64,000 nt of DNA from Streptomyces sp. NRRL F-525 (GTDB lineage Bacteria > Actinomycetota > Actinomycetes > Streptomycetales > Streptomycetaceae): NCBI RefSeq assembly GCF_000716605.1, contig NZ_JNXE01000022.1, positions 62,001-126,000 on the forward strand. The letters run 5' to 3'. This document shows, one piece after another, positions 26,521 through 35,040 of this stretch. A program made the position numbers and the translations under genes. Under the pieces are notes generated by a model. The model saw only the letters and a list, made by a program, of their open reading frames with translations, made no database searches and was not told the DNA's origin. Numbering within the stretch: position 1 is the stretch's first letter; each line of letters begins with the position of its first letter.

Positions 26521-27294
26521 TCAGAACCGCCCGGCGCCGAGATCCCGCGACACCGCGCGGGCGCAGTCCCGTACGGCGGCGATCAGCTCGGGGCGCAGCG
26601 CCCCGTCCTCGTCGGGCCGGCACAGCCGCTCCACCGCGCCGGTGATGCCGACCGCGCCGACCGGCATGCGCCGCCGGTCGTGGATGGGGGCGGCGATGGA
26701 CGCGACGCCCTCCCAGGTCTCCTCGACGTCGGCCGCGTACCCACGCGCGCGTGTGACGTCGAGGATGTGCTCGAAGTCGGCCAGCTCGGACACCGTGCGG
26801 TCGGTGAAGGGCTTGCGGTCGGCCTCCAGGGCCTCGCTGTGCGCGACCGGGTCGTAGGCCGACAGGACCTTGCCCAGGGCTGTCGAGTGCAGCGGCTGCA
26901 TGGCCCCGATCTCCAGGACCTGCCGGCTGTCGTCGGGGCGGAAGACGTGGTGCACGATCAGGACGCCGTGCTGATGCAGCACTCCTAGGTGCACGCTTTC
27001 GCCGCTGGAGCGGGCCAGGTCGTCCGTCCAGACCAGGGCGCGTGCCCGCAGTTCGTGGACGTCGAGGTAGGTGGTGCCCAGGCGCAGCAGTTCGGCGCCG
27101 AGCTGATAGCGCCCGGAGACGTCGTCCTGCTCGACGAAGCCCTCCTGCTGGAGGGTGCGCAGGATGCCGTGGGCGGTGCCCTTGGCGAGACCGAGCGACG
27201 AGGCGATGTCCGAGAGGCCGAGCCGTCGCTCGCCGCCCGCGAGCAGGCGCAGCATCGCGGCCGCCCGTTCGAGCGACTGGATGTTCCGTGCCAT
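26521..27294 (-). CDS. gylR: IclR-family regulator of the glycerol operon (GylR)
   Basis: IclR-type repressor of 257 residues. The N-terminal winged helix (about 1-70) contains LGLSDIASSLGLAKGTAHGI; the ligand domain follows, with PLHSTALGKVLSAYDP and GVASIAAPIHDRR typical of IclR effector pockets. The start ATG 27294 (MARNIQSLERAA) fits the family N-terminus. Its place directly upstream of glpF-glpK-glpD in the same direction is exactly that of GylR in Streptomyces, which is induced by glycerol or glycerol-3-phosphate. A near-perfect palindrome 54 bases before its start is the likely autoregulatory site. Confidence 0.92.
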   Translation of the reverse strand: MARNIQSLERAAAMLRLLAGGERRLGLSDIASSLGLAKGTAHGILRTLQQEGFVEQDDVSGRYQLGAELLRLGTTYLDVHELRARALVWTDDLARSSGESVHLGVLHQHGVLIVHHVFRPDDSRQVLEIGAMQPLHSTALGKVLSAYDPVAHSEALEADRKPFTDRTVSELADFEHILDVTRARGYAADVEETWEGVASIAAPIHDRRRMPVGAVGITGAVERLCRPDEDGALRPELIAAVRDCARAVSRDLGAGRF

Positions 27295-27347
27295 CGCCGT
27301 ACTGCCTCCGTCCCGTTCGACCGTCGACGCGCGACGTCGCTGCCGCC

Positions 27348-27364
27348 GTTCGGCAATGTCGAAC
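27348..27364. promoter_or_regulatory. Candidate GylR autoregulatory operator
   Basis: GTTCGGCAATGTCGAAC, palindromic except for one position and the centre. Its reverse complement matches the glpF-side site GTTCGACAATGCCGAC at 14 of 16 positions. Confidence 0.65.
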
Positions 27365-27596
27365 ACTACCGGTCCATGCCGACCTCCCGCTAATGGTCGG
27401 CCGATTCCGGTCACGTCTCCTGTTGCGTCACTTGTCGCGAGAACCTAGACGGCGTTGACCCGCCCGTCACCTCCATCGGCCGCCCCCGTCACCCCCGTCG
27501 GCCTCCTGCCACGCCGGTCCGCGTCCCCGCCGCCCCGGTCCGCCCCATGGACGCTTCGAGCATCCCTCGGCCCGACCCCGTTACCCTGGCGACGTG

Positions 27597-27669
27597 CACG
27601 CTCCCCGGGGAGTTCCGTGAGAGGTTCCCTGGGAAGCCGCAAAGCCGACAGCCGTCGCACTCCAGGGAG
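27597..27669 (+). promoter_or_regulatory. Structured 5' leader of metH, possibly cobalamin-responsive
   Basis: CTCCCCGGGGAG forms a palindrome at 27601-27612. GTGAGAGG (27617-27624) and GGGAAGCCG (27631-27639) resemble pieces of cobalamin riboswitches but are separated unusually, and the canonical B12 box is not seen. CCCTGG (27627-27632) can pair with CCAGGG (27662-27667), which covers part of the metH ribosome site AGGGAG. This fits control of translation. Confidence 0.35.
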
Positions 27670-27676
27670 CCCCTTC

Positions 27677-30600
27677 ATGGCCTCGTCGCCACTGACCCCT
27701 TCTGCCGACAGCCGGACCCGTGTGTCCGCGCTCCGAGAGGCACTCGCCACCCGCGTGGTGGTCGCCGACGGAGCCATGGGCACCATGCTCCAGGCACAGG
27801 ACCCCACACTCGAGGACTTCGAGAACCTCGAGGGCTGCAACGAGATCCTGAACATCACCCGCCCGGACATCGTCCGCTCGGTCCACGAGGAGTACTTCGG
27901 CGTCGGGGTGGACTGCGTCGAGACGAACACCTTCGGCGCGAACCACTCCGCGATGGCCGAGTACGACATCCCCGAGCGCGTCCACGAACTCTCCGAGGCC
28001 GGCGCCCGCATCGCCCGCGAGACCGCCGACGACTTCACCGCCCGCGACGGCCGCCAGCGCTGGGTCCTCGGCTCGATCGGCCCCGGCACCAAGCTGCCCA
28101 CCCTCGGGCACATCGCCTACGGCACGCTCCGCGACGGCTTCCAGGCCAACGCCGAGGGCCTCCTGGCCGGGGGCGCCGACGCGCTGATCGTGGAGACCAC
28201 CCAGGACCTCCTGCAGACCAAGTCGTCGATCCTGGGCGCCCGCCGCGCCATGGAGGCGACCGGCGTCGACGTACCCCTGCTGGTCTCGATGGCCTTCGAG
28301 ACCACCGGCACCATGCTCCTGGGCTCCGAGATCGGCGCCGCGCTCACCGCGCTCGAACCCCTCGGCATCGACATGATCGGCCTGAACTGCTCGACGGGCC
28401 CGGCCGAGATGAGCGAGCACCTGCGCTATCTGGCCCGCCACTCCCGCACCCCGCTGCTCTGCATGCCGAACGCGGGCCTGCCCATCCTGACCAAGGACGG
28501 CGCCCACTTCCCGCTCGACCCCGAGGGCCTGGCCGAGGCGCAGGAGCACTTCGTCCGCGACTACGGCCTGAACCTGGTCGGCGGCTGCTGCGGCACGACC
28601 CCCGAGCACCTGCGCCAGCTCGTCGAGCGGGTCCGCGAGGCCACGCCCACCGAGCGCGACCCGCAGCCCGAGCCGGGTGCCGCCTCGCTCTACCAGACGG
28701 TTCCGTTCCGCCAGGACACCGCCTACATGGCGATCGGCGAGCGCACCAACGCCAACGGCTCGAAGAAGTTCCGCGAGGCCATGCTGGACGGCCGCTGGGA
28801 CGACTGTGTGGAGATGGCCCGCGACCAGATCCGCGAGGGCGCCCACATGCTGGACCTCTGCGTGGACTACGTCGGCCGCGACGGCGTCGCCGACATGGAG
28901 GAGCTGGCCGGCCGCTTCGCCACCGCCTCCACCCTGCCGATCGTCCTGGACTCCACCGAAGTCCCGGTCATCCGGGCCGGGTTGGAGAAGCTCGGCGGCC
29001 GCGCGGTCATCAACTCCGTCAACTACGAGGACGGCGACGGCCCCGAGTCCCGCTTCGCGAAGGTCACCAGGCTGGCGCAGGAGCACGGCGCCGCCCTCAT
29101 CGCGCTGACCATCGACGAGGAGGGCCAGGCCCGCACCCCCGAGCACAAGGTCGCGATCGCCGAGCGCCTCATCGAGGACCTGACGGTGAACTGGGGCATC
29201 CACGAGTCGGACATCCTCATCGACACCCTGACCTTCACCATCTGCACCGGCCAGGAGGAGTCCCGCGGCGACGGCATCGCCACCATCGAGGCCATCCGCC
29301 GCCTCAAGACCCGCCACCCCGACGTCCAGACCACTTTGGGCCTGTCCAACATCTCCTTCGGCCTCAACCCGGCCGCCCGCGTCCTGCTCAACTCCGTCTT
29401 CCTCGACGAGTGCGTCAAGGCGGGCCTCGACTCGGCGATCGTGCACGCCTCGAAGATCCTCCCGATCGCCCGCTTCACCGAGGAAGAGGTGCAGACGGCC
29501 CTCGACCTGGTCTACGACCGCCGCCGCGAGGGCTACGACCCGCTGCAGAAGCTGATGGCCCTGTTCGAGGGCGCCACGACGAAGTCCCGGACGGCGGGCC
29601 GCGCCGAGGAGCTGGCCGCCCTCCCGCTGGACGAGCGCCTCAAGCGCCGCATCATCGACGGCGAGAAGAACGGCCTGGAGGCCGACCTCGCCGAGGCGTT
29701 GCAGACCCGTCCCGCCCTGGACATCGTCAACGCGACACTCCTGGACGGCATGAAGGTCGTCGGCGAGCTGTTCGGCTCCGGCCAGATGCAGCTGCCGTTC
29801 GTGCTCCAGTCCGCCGAGGTCATGAAGACCGCGGTCGCCTATCTGGAGCCGCACATGGAGAAGTCGGACGCCGAGGGCAAGGGCACCATCGTGCTCGCCA
29901 CGGTGCGCGGAGACGTCCACGACATCGGCAAGAACCTCGTCGACATCATCCTGTCCAACAACGGCTACAACGTCGTCAACCTCGGCATCAAGCAGCCGGT
30001 CTCCGCGATCCTGGAAGCGGCCGAGGAGCACCGCGCCGACGTCATCGGCATGTCGGGCCTCCTGGTCAAGTCCACGGTGATCATGAAGGAGAACCTCCAG
30101 GAGCTCAACCAGCGCAAGATGGCCGCCGACTACCCGGTCATCCTGGGCGGCGCCGCGCTCACGAGGGCGTACGTCGAGCAGGACCTGCACGAGATCTACG
30201 AAGGCGAAGTCCGTTACGCCCGCGACGCGTTCGAGGGCCTGCGCCTGATGGACGCCCTCATCGGCGTCAAGCGCGGCGTGCCCGGCGCGAAGCTGCCCGA
30301 GCTCAAGCAGCGCCGGGTGCGGGCGAGCGCGGCCGTGGAGGTCGAGGAGCGCCCCGAGGAGGGCCACGTCCGCTCCGACGTGTCCATCGACAACCCGATC
30401 CCCGAGGCGCCGTTCCGCGGCACCCGGGTCATCAAGGGCATCCAGCTCAAGGAGTACGCGTCCTGGCTCGACGAGGGCGCCCTCTTCAAGGGCCAGTGGG
30501 GCCTCAAGCAGGCCCGCACGGGCGACGGACCGACGTACGAGGAATTGGTCGAGACCGAAGGCCGCCCCCGCCTGCGCGGCCTCCTGGACAAGCTCCAGAC

Positions 30601-31192
30601 CGACAACCTCCTCGAAGCCGCCGTCGTCTACGGCTACTTCCCCTGCGTCTCCAAGGACGACGACCTGATCGTCCTGGACGACGAGGGCAACGAGCGCACT
30701 CGGTTCACGTTCCCGCGCCAGCGCCGCGGCCGCCGGCTCTGCCTGGCCGACTTCTTCCGCCCGGAGGAGTCCGGCGAGACCGACGTCGTCGGCTTCCAGA
30801 TCGTCACCATGGGCAATCGCATCGGCGAGGAGACCGCCAAGCTCTTCGAGTCGAACTCCTACCGCGACTACCTCGAACTGCACGGCCTGTCCGTCCAGTT
30901 GGCCGAGGCGCTCGCCGAGTACTGGCACGCGCGCGTGCGCTCCGAACTCGGCTTCGCCGGCGAGGACCCCACCGACGTCGAGGACATGTTCGCCCTCAAG
31001 TACCGCGGCGCCCGCTTCTCTCTCGGCTACGGCGCCTGCCCCGACCTGGAGGACCGTGCGAAGATCGCCGCCCTGCTGGAGCCGGAGCGCATCGGCGTCC
31101 ACCTCTCGGAGGAGTTCCAGCTGCACCCGGAGCAGTCCACGGACGCGATCGTGATCCACCACCCGGAGGCGAAGTACTTCAACGCGCGCTGA
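27677..31192 (+). CDS. metH: Cobalamin-dependent methionine synthase
   Basis: Full-length modular MetH (1171 residues) that methylates homocysteine using methyltetrahydrofolate and methylcobalamin. In order: homocysteine domain with zinc cysteines (GLNCSTGPAE, VGGCCGTTPEH); folate-binding domain (AIGERTNANGSKKFRE); cobalamin domain with the lower-ligand His motif GDVHDIGKNLVDII; C-terminal AdoMet reactivation domain (FSLGYGACPDLEDR). The start ATG 27677 has AGGGAG upstream; a longer in-frame opening lacks support. The methionine salvage genes 6 kb away supply the same amino acid by a different route. Confidence 0.97.
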   Translation: MASSPLTPSADSRTRVSALREALATRVVVADGAMGTMLQAQDPTLEDFENLEGCNEILNITRPDIVRSVHEEYFGVGVDCVETNTFGANHSAMAEYDIPERVHELSEAGARIARETADDFTARDGRQRWVLGSIGPGTKLPTLGHIAYGTLRDGFQANAEGLLAGGADALIVETTQDLLQTKSSILGARRAMEATGVDVPLLVSMAFETTGTMLLGSEIGAALTALEPLGIDMIGLNCSTGPAEMSEHLRYLARHSRTPLLCMPNAGLPILTKDGAHFPLDPEGLAEAQEHFVRDYGLNLVGGCCGTTPEHLRQLVERVREATPTERDPQPEPGAASLYQTVPFRQDTAYMAIGERTNANGSKKFREAMLDGRWDDCVEMARDQIREGAHMLDLCVDYVGRDGVADMEELAGRFATASTLPIVLDSTEVPVIRAGLEKLGGRAVINSVNYEDGDGPESRFAKVTRLAQEHGAALIALTIDEEGQARTPEHKVAIAERLIEDLTVNWGIHESDILIDTLTFTICTGQEESRGDGIATIEAIRRLKTRHPDVQTTLGLSNISFGLNPAARVLLNSVFLDECVKAGLDSAIVHASKILPIARFTEEEVQTALDLVYDRRREGYDPLQKLMALFEGATTKSRTAGRAEELAALPLDERLKRRIIDGEKNGLEADLAEALQTRPALDIVNATLLDGMKVVGELFGSGQMQLPFVLQSAEVMKTAVAYLEPHMEKSDAEGKGTIVLATVRGDVHDIGKNLVDIILSNNGYNVVNLGIKQPVSAILEAAEEHRADVIGMSGLLVKSTVIMKENLQELNQRKMAADYPVILGGAALTRAYVEQDLHEIYEGEVRYARDAFEGLRLMDALIGVKRGVPGAKLPELKQRRVRASAAVEVEERPEEGHVRSDVSIDNPIPEAPFRGTRVIKGIQLKEYASWLDEGALFKGQWGLKQARTGDGPTYEELVETEGRPRLRGLLDKLQTDNLLEAAVVYGYFPCVSKDDDLIVLDDEGNERTRFTFPRQRRGRRLCLADFFRPEESGETDVVGFQIVTMGNRIGEETAKLFESNSYRDYLELHGLSVQLAEALAEYWHARVRSELGFAGEDPTDVEDMFALKYRGARFSLGYGACPDLEDRAKIAALLEPERIGVHLSEEFQLHPEQSTDAIVIHHPEAKYFNAR

Positions 31193-31258
31193 ATCCACAG
31201 GCGCACGGAACGGACAAGCGCACTGATCGGATAAGTCGTACACTGGTCGGTCCACCGC

Positions 31259-31297
31259 AGGCCGGTCGCCCTTGTTGGTATCAAGGGTGGCCGGCCT
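31259..31297 (+). terminator. Terminator-like hairpin between metH and the HAD gene
   Basis: AGGCCGG-TC-GCCCTTG and CAAGGG-T-GGCCGGCCT pair over about 14 bp with one small internal mismatch. The hairpin ends just before the GGAGG ribosome site of the next gene, so it may end metH transcripts or attenuate readthrough. Confidence 0.6.
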
Positions 31298-31324
31298 GAT
31301 CGTCCCTCAAGGAGGTGCGCCAGG

Positions 31325-32020
31325 ATGACCAGCACGGTCCCCGCGCTCGGAACCCGTACGGCCGAAGGCTCAGCACTCCAGGCCGTACTCCTCGACATGG
31401 ACGGAACCCTGGTGGACACCGAGGGCTTCTGGTGGGAGGTCGAGGTCGAGGTCTTCGCCGCCCTCGGACACACCCTCGACGACTCCTGGCGCCATGTCGT
31501 GGTCGGCGGCCCCATGACCCGCAGCGCCGGCTTCCTGATCGAGGCCACCGGCGCCGACATCACCCTCGCCGAGCTGTCCGTCCTGCTCAACGCGGGCTTC
31601 GAGGACCGCATCGGGCGCAGCCTGCCGCTGATGCCGGGCGCCGCCAGACTCCTGGCCGAGCTGGCGGAGTACGAGATCCCGACGGCCCTGGTCTCCGCCT
31701 CGCACCGGCGCATCATCGACCGCGTCCTGACCGCGCTCGGCCCCCAGCACTTCGCGCTGACGGTCGCCGGCGACGAGGTCACCCGCACCAAGCCGTACCC
31801 GGACCCGTATCTGCTGGCCGCCGCCGGACTCGGCGTCGACCCGGCCCGCTGCGCCGTCGTAGAAGACACCGCGACGGGTGTGGCGGCGGCGGAGGCGGCG
31901 GGCTGCCTGGTGGTGGCCGTGCCGTCCGTGGCGCCCATCGCGCCGGCCGACCGGCGCACCGTCGTGACCTCCCTGGAAGTCGTCGACCTGGCATTTCTGC
32001 GCGGACTGATGGCCGGCTGA
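31325..32020 (+). CDS. HAD-family hydrolase
   Basis: Haloacid-dehalogenase-type phosphatase (231 residues). Motif I is VLLDMDGTLVDTEGFWW; motif II is ALVSASHRR; motif III has the lysine in TRTKPYPDPYLLAA; motif IV is CAVVEDTATGVAAAEAAG. The helical C1 cap makes it a beta-phosphoglucomutase/phosphatase-like protein. The start is preceded by GGAGGTGCGCC. No neighbour fixes the substrate. It follows metH by 133 bases and may be partly cotranscribed with it. Confidence 0.88.
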   Translation: MTSTVPALGTRTAEGSALQAVLLDMDGTLVDTEGFWWEVEVEVFAALGHTLDDSWRHVVVGGPMTRSAGFLIEATGADITLAELSVLLNAGFEDRIGRSLPLMPGAARLLAELAEYEIPTALVSASHRRIIDRVLTALGPQHFALTVAGDEVTRTKPYPDPYLLAAAGLGVDPARCAVVEDTATGVAAAEAAGCLVVAVPSVAPIAPADRRTVVTSLEVVDLAFLRGLMAG

Positions 32021-32438
32021 TGACGGAAATGCGCCAGCCGTTCACCGAGAGTGCAAAGTCCAATGGGAATGGAATTCGAGCTTGATCGGCCGGTCGAATT
32101 CCGTTGCACTCCAACCGAGTTGAGGCATGTGAGGTTCCCCACGTGCCGGAGGGTCGACATCGCCGTCGCCCTGTGCTGTTCACCCCATTTCTGAGGCCGA
32201 TCACGCACCCTTGTGTCCCGATTGGTGAAAGCCTGCACTAATCCTTCCCTCGGCGGGTTTTCGGTCTGTCCACAGCCGGTTCCGCTGCGTGATGGGAACT
32301 CAACTACGGTGGCCGTGAACCCCCGTGCGGGTCCGGACTAATCTCAACGCGAGAACATCGCCCTTATCCCCGTGATCGGCATCACCACCCCATGCATGCC
32401 GGGTACACGGACTCGAACAGCTCTGGAGAAACTCGAGC
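32021..32438. other. Intergenic region HAD gene / binding protein
   Basis: This 418-base gap contains a long imperfect hairpin (32049-32111) and then sequence with no gene. The 21-codon frame directly after the HAD stop lies within the hairpin and is not credible. Confidence 0.6.
32049..32111 (+). terminator. Long hairpin after the HAD gene
   Basis: Outer arms GAGTGCAA/TTGCACTC (32049-32056, 32104-32111) and inner arms GGAATTCGA/TCGAATTCC (32071-32079, 32094-32102). It has a 14-base asymmetry on the left side. It probably ends the HAD transcript. Confidence 0.55.
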
Positions 32439-34043
32439 ATGAACCGCAAGACTTTGGTGCTGCCGGCCGTCGTCGGCCTGCTCGCGCCGGTGCTCGCCGC
32501 GTGTGGCGGCTCCGGCAGCGGGAGTTCCAGCGACGATGCGATAGTCGTCGGCACCACGGACCGGTTCGAGGCGACGAAGGACGCTCCGGCGCCGCTCGAC
32601 CCCGCCTACGCCTACGACGTCGGCACCTGGAACATCCTGCGCCAGACCGTGCAGACCCTGATGATCCAGCCCAAGGGCGAGGGCGACCCGGTCCCCGAGG
32701 CCGCCGAGAAGTGCGGCTTCACCGACACCGGCAACGAGCGCTACGCCTGCACCCTGCGCGATGGTCTGAAGTTCGCCAACGGCGACAAGATCACCGCGGA
32801 AGATGTGAAGTACTCCATCGACCGCGCGATGCGCATCAAGGCCGACAGCGGCGTGTTCGCCCTGCTGTCGACCGTCGACACCATCGAGACCCAGGGCGAC
32901 CGCGAGGTCATCTTCCATCTGAAGACGGCCGACGCCACGTTCCCGTACAAGCTGTCCACTCCCGTCGCCGGCATCGTGAATCCGGACGACTACCAGAAGG
33001 ACAAGCTGCGCGACGGCTTCGACATCGACGGCTCCGGCCCGTACACCCTGTCGGTGTCCAAGAAGGACGACGCGATCACCACGGCCACGTTCACCAAGAA
33101 CCCCAATTACAAGGGTGCCTTGAAGGTGAACAACAGCAAGGTCGAGATGCGTTCCTTCGCGGACGCCGACGCCATGGGCGCCGCGCTCAACAAGGGTGAC
33201 ATCGACGTCATGACGCGCACCATGTCGCCGGAGCAGATCCAGAAGCTCAGCGACGACACGGACGGCGACATCGACCTCGTCGAGATGCCCGGCCTCGAGA
33301 TCCGCTACCTGGGCTTCAACACCAACGCCCCGACCGTGAAGACGAAGGCCGTACGCGAGGCGATGGCCCAGATCATCGACCGCGGCGAACTCGTCTCCAA
33401 GGTCTACGGCACCGAGGCCGAGCCGCTCTACTCCATGGTCCCGGCGACCATCACGGGCCACTCGAACTCGTTCTTCAACAAGTACGGCGACCCGAGCGTC
33501 TCCAAGGCCAAGACGATGATGGAGCAGGCCAACATCACCACTCCGGTGAAGCTGACCCTGAACTACACGACCGACCACTACGGTTCGGCCACCAAGGAAG
33601 AGTTCGAGCAGCTCCAGAAGCAGCTCAACGCCAGCGGCCTGTTCGACGTCAGCATCAAGGGCACCCCGTGGGCGACGTTCCGCCCGGCCGAGCAGAAGGG
33701 CAAGTACGACGTCTACGGGATGGGCTGGTTCCCCGACTTCCCCGACGCCGACAACTACCTCGCGCCCTTCCTCGACAAGGACAACACCCTCGGCTCGCCG
33801 TACGTCAGCACCAAGATCCGTAGCACCCTGATCCCGGAGTCCCGCCGCGAGGCCGACCGGCTCGCCGCCTCCAAGAGCCTCACGGCCATCCAGGACATCG
33901 TCGCCACCGACGTCCCGCTGATCCCGTTGTGGCAGGGCAAGCAGTACGTCGCCGCCCGCGACGACGTCACGGGCACCGCGTACGCGCTCAACTCCTCCTC
34001 GACCCTCCAGCTCTGGGAGCTGGGCCGAGGCGTGGGCAACTGA
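32439..34043 (+). CDS. Peptide/solute-binding lipoprotein (SBP family 5), orphan
   Basis: Family-5 extracellular binding protein (534 residues) of ABC importers for peptides and related solutes. The lipobox is LAACGG at about residue 21; then comes a Gly/Ser linker. Domain signatures include VRE-like AVREAMAQIIDRGELV and the closing region VATDVPLIPLWQGKQ. No permease or ATPase gene is adjacent, so it must serve a transporter encoded elsewhere. It has GGAG twelve bases before its ATG. Two hairpins follow. Confidence 0.88.
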   Translation: MNRKTLVLPAVVGLLAPVLAACGGSGSGSSSDDAIVVGTTDRFEATKDAPAPLDPAYAYDVGTWNILRQTVQTLMIQPKGEGDPVPEAAEKCGFTDTGNERYACTLRDGLKFANGDKITAEDVKYSIDRAMRIKADSGVFALLSTVDTIETQGDREVIFHLKTADATFPYKLSTPVAGIVNPDDYQKDKLRDGFDIDGSGPYTLSVSKKDDAITTATFTKNPNYKGALKVNNSKVEMRSFADADAMGAALNKGDIDVMTRTMSPEQIQKLSDDTDGDIDLVEMPGLEIRYLGFNTNAPTVKTKAVREAMAQIIDRGELVSKVYGTEAEPLYSMVPATITGHSNSFFNKYGDPSVSKAKTMMEQANITTPVKLTLNYTTDHYGSATKEEFEQLQKQLNASGLFDVSIKGTPWATFRPAEQKGKYDVYGMGWFPDFPDADNYLAPFLDKDNTLGSPYVSTKIRSTLIPESRREADRLAASKSLTAIQDIVATDVPLIPLWQGKQYVAARDDVTGTAYALNSSSTLQLWELGRGVGN

Positions 34044-34080
34044 CCGCGCACTCGCGCACGGTGAACAAGCTCATCACCTA

Positions 34081-34116
34081 GTGGCCGGTCCCGCCGAACG
34101 CGGCGGGACCGGCCAC
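34081..34116 (+). terminator. Terminator of the binding-protein gene
   Basis: A perfect 15-bp stem (34081-34095 with 34102-34116), loop six bases, 38 bases after the stop. Confidence 0.85.
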
Positions 34117-34139
34117 TGGCCTGTTGGCCCGCAGACACG

Positions 34140-34174
34140 AAGAGGGCGCCCCTGTCAGGAAGGGGCGCCCTCTT
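34140..34174. terminator. Terminator for the response regulator (convergent)
   Basis: A 14-bp stem AAGAGGGCGCCCCT/AGGGGCGCCCTCTT with a seven-base loop and T-rich flank, 18 bases past the response regulator stop. It can also back up the preceding terminator. Confidence 0.8.
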
Positions 34175-34191
34175 TCGTACGTACCCGGTGC

Positions 34192-34863
34192 CTACTGCGC
34201 GCCGGGGCGCACCAGCCCGCTCTCGTACGCGTACACCGCCGCCTGGACCCGGTCTCGCAGGCCCAACTTGGTGAGGACGTGCCCCACATGCGTCTTGACG
34301 GTGGTCTCGCTGACGAACAGGTCGGCGGCGATCTCCGCGTTCGACAGCCCGCGCGCCACCAGCTTCAGCACCTCGACCTCGCGCTCGGTCAACGTGTGCA
34401 GGGCGTCGGGGACGGGCTCGTCACCGGACGGCAGATGCCCGGCGTACTTGTCGAGCAGCCGCCGGGTGATGCTGGGCGCGAGCATGGCCTCACCGGCGGC
34501 CACCACGCGGATCGCCTGCACCAGTTCGTTCGCCGGCGCGTCCTTGAGCAGGAAGCCGCTGGCTCCGGCCCGCAACGCCTCCACGACGTACTCGTCGAGA
34601 TCGAAGGTGGTCAGCACCAGTACCTTCGCCGGACCGTCCCGACCGGGACCGGTGATCTGCCGGGTCGCCTCGACTCCGTCCATCCGCGGCATACGGATGT
34701 CCATCAGCACCACATCGGGCTGCAGAGCCCGCACCTGGTCGAGTGCCTGCAGACCGTCACCGGCCTCGCCGACGACCGCGAGATCCTGCTCCGCCTCCAG
34801 AATCATCCGGAACCCGGTTCGCAGCAGCGGCTGGTCATCAACCAGTAGGACGCGGATGGCCAC
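34192..34863 (-). CDS. NarL/FixJ-family response regulator, orphan
   Basis: Two-domain regulator (223 residues). The receiver domain has the phospho-acceptor Asp in DVVLMDIRMPRMDG, acidic pocket LLVDDQPLL and the switch lysine in GFLLKDAPANEL. The LuxR-type helix-turn-helix at the C-terminus reads TEREVEVLKLVARGLSNAEI. The start GTG 34863 has AAGGAG nine bases upstream. No sensor kinase lies next to it, which is unusual because such regulators are normally paired. Its targets are unknown. Confidence 0.92.
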   Translation of the reverse strand: MAIRVLLVDDQPLLRTGFRMILEAEQDLAVVGEAGDGLQALDQVRALQPDVVLMDIRMPRMDGVEATRQITGPGRDGPAKVLVLTTFDLDEYVVEALRAGASGFLLKDAPANELVQAIRVVAAGEAMLAPSITRRLLDKYAGHLPSGDEPVPDALHTLTEREVEVLKLVARGLSNAEIAADLFVSETTVKTHVGHVLTKLGLRDRVQAAVYAYESGLVRPGAQ

Positions 34864-35040
34864 GTGAATCTCCTTCGCTAGCCCGGGCCCATTCTGCCCT
34901 GCGCGACGCCGGAGGACTCGACCGGCCTTGGGGGCGGCTGTCGGGTCTTGGCGGAAGGGGGTGTTGGAACGCGGTTCGCTGTGTCCGGGCTTGTGGCGAG
35001 GGCGTCGCACGGGACCATCGGCGGAGGGCGGATCCGTCGC

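Larger units (their letters stand above)
27295..27676. other. Divergent region gylR / metH
   Basis: This 382-base gap holds the gylR operator (27348-27364), GC-rich sequence without clear signals up to about 27550, and a structured leader in front of metH (27597-27669). No gene is seen. Confidence 0.6.

Noticed and set aside
27581..31255. 1224-codon minus-strand frame opposite metH
   Set aside because: Mirrors the third-position GC of metH; no motifs.
32020..32085. 21-codon frame overlapping the HAD stop (TGATG)
   Set aside because: Falls inside a hairpin; no similarity or ribosome site of its own.
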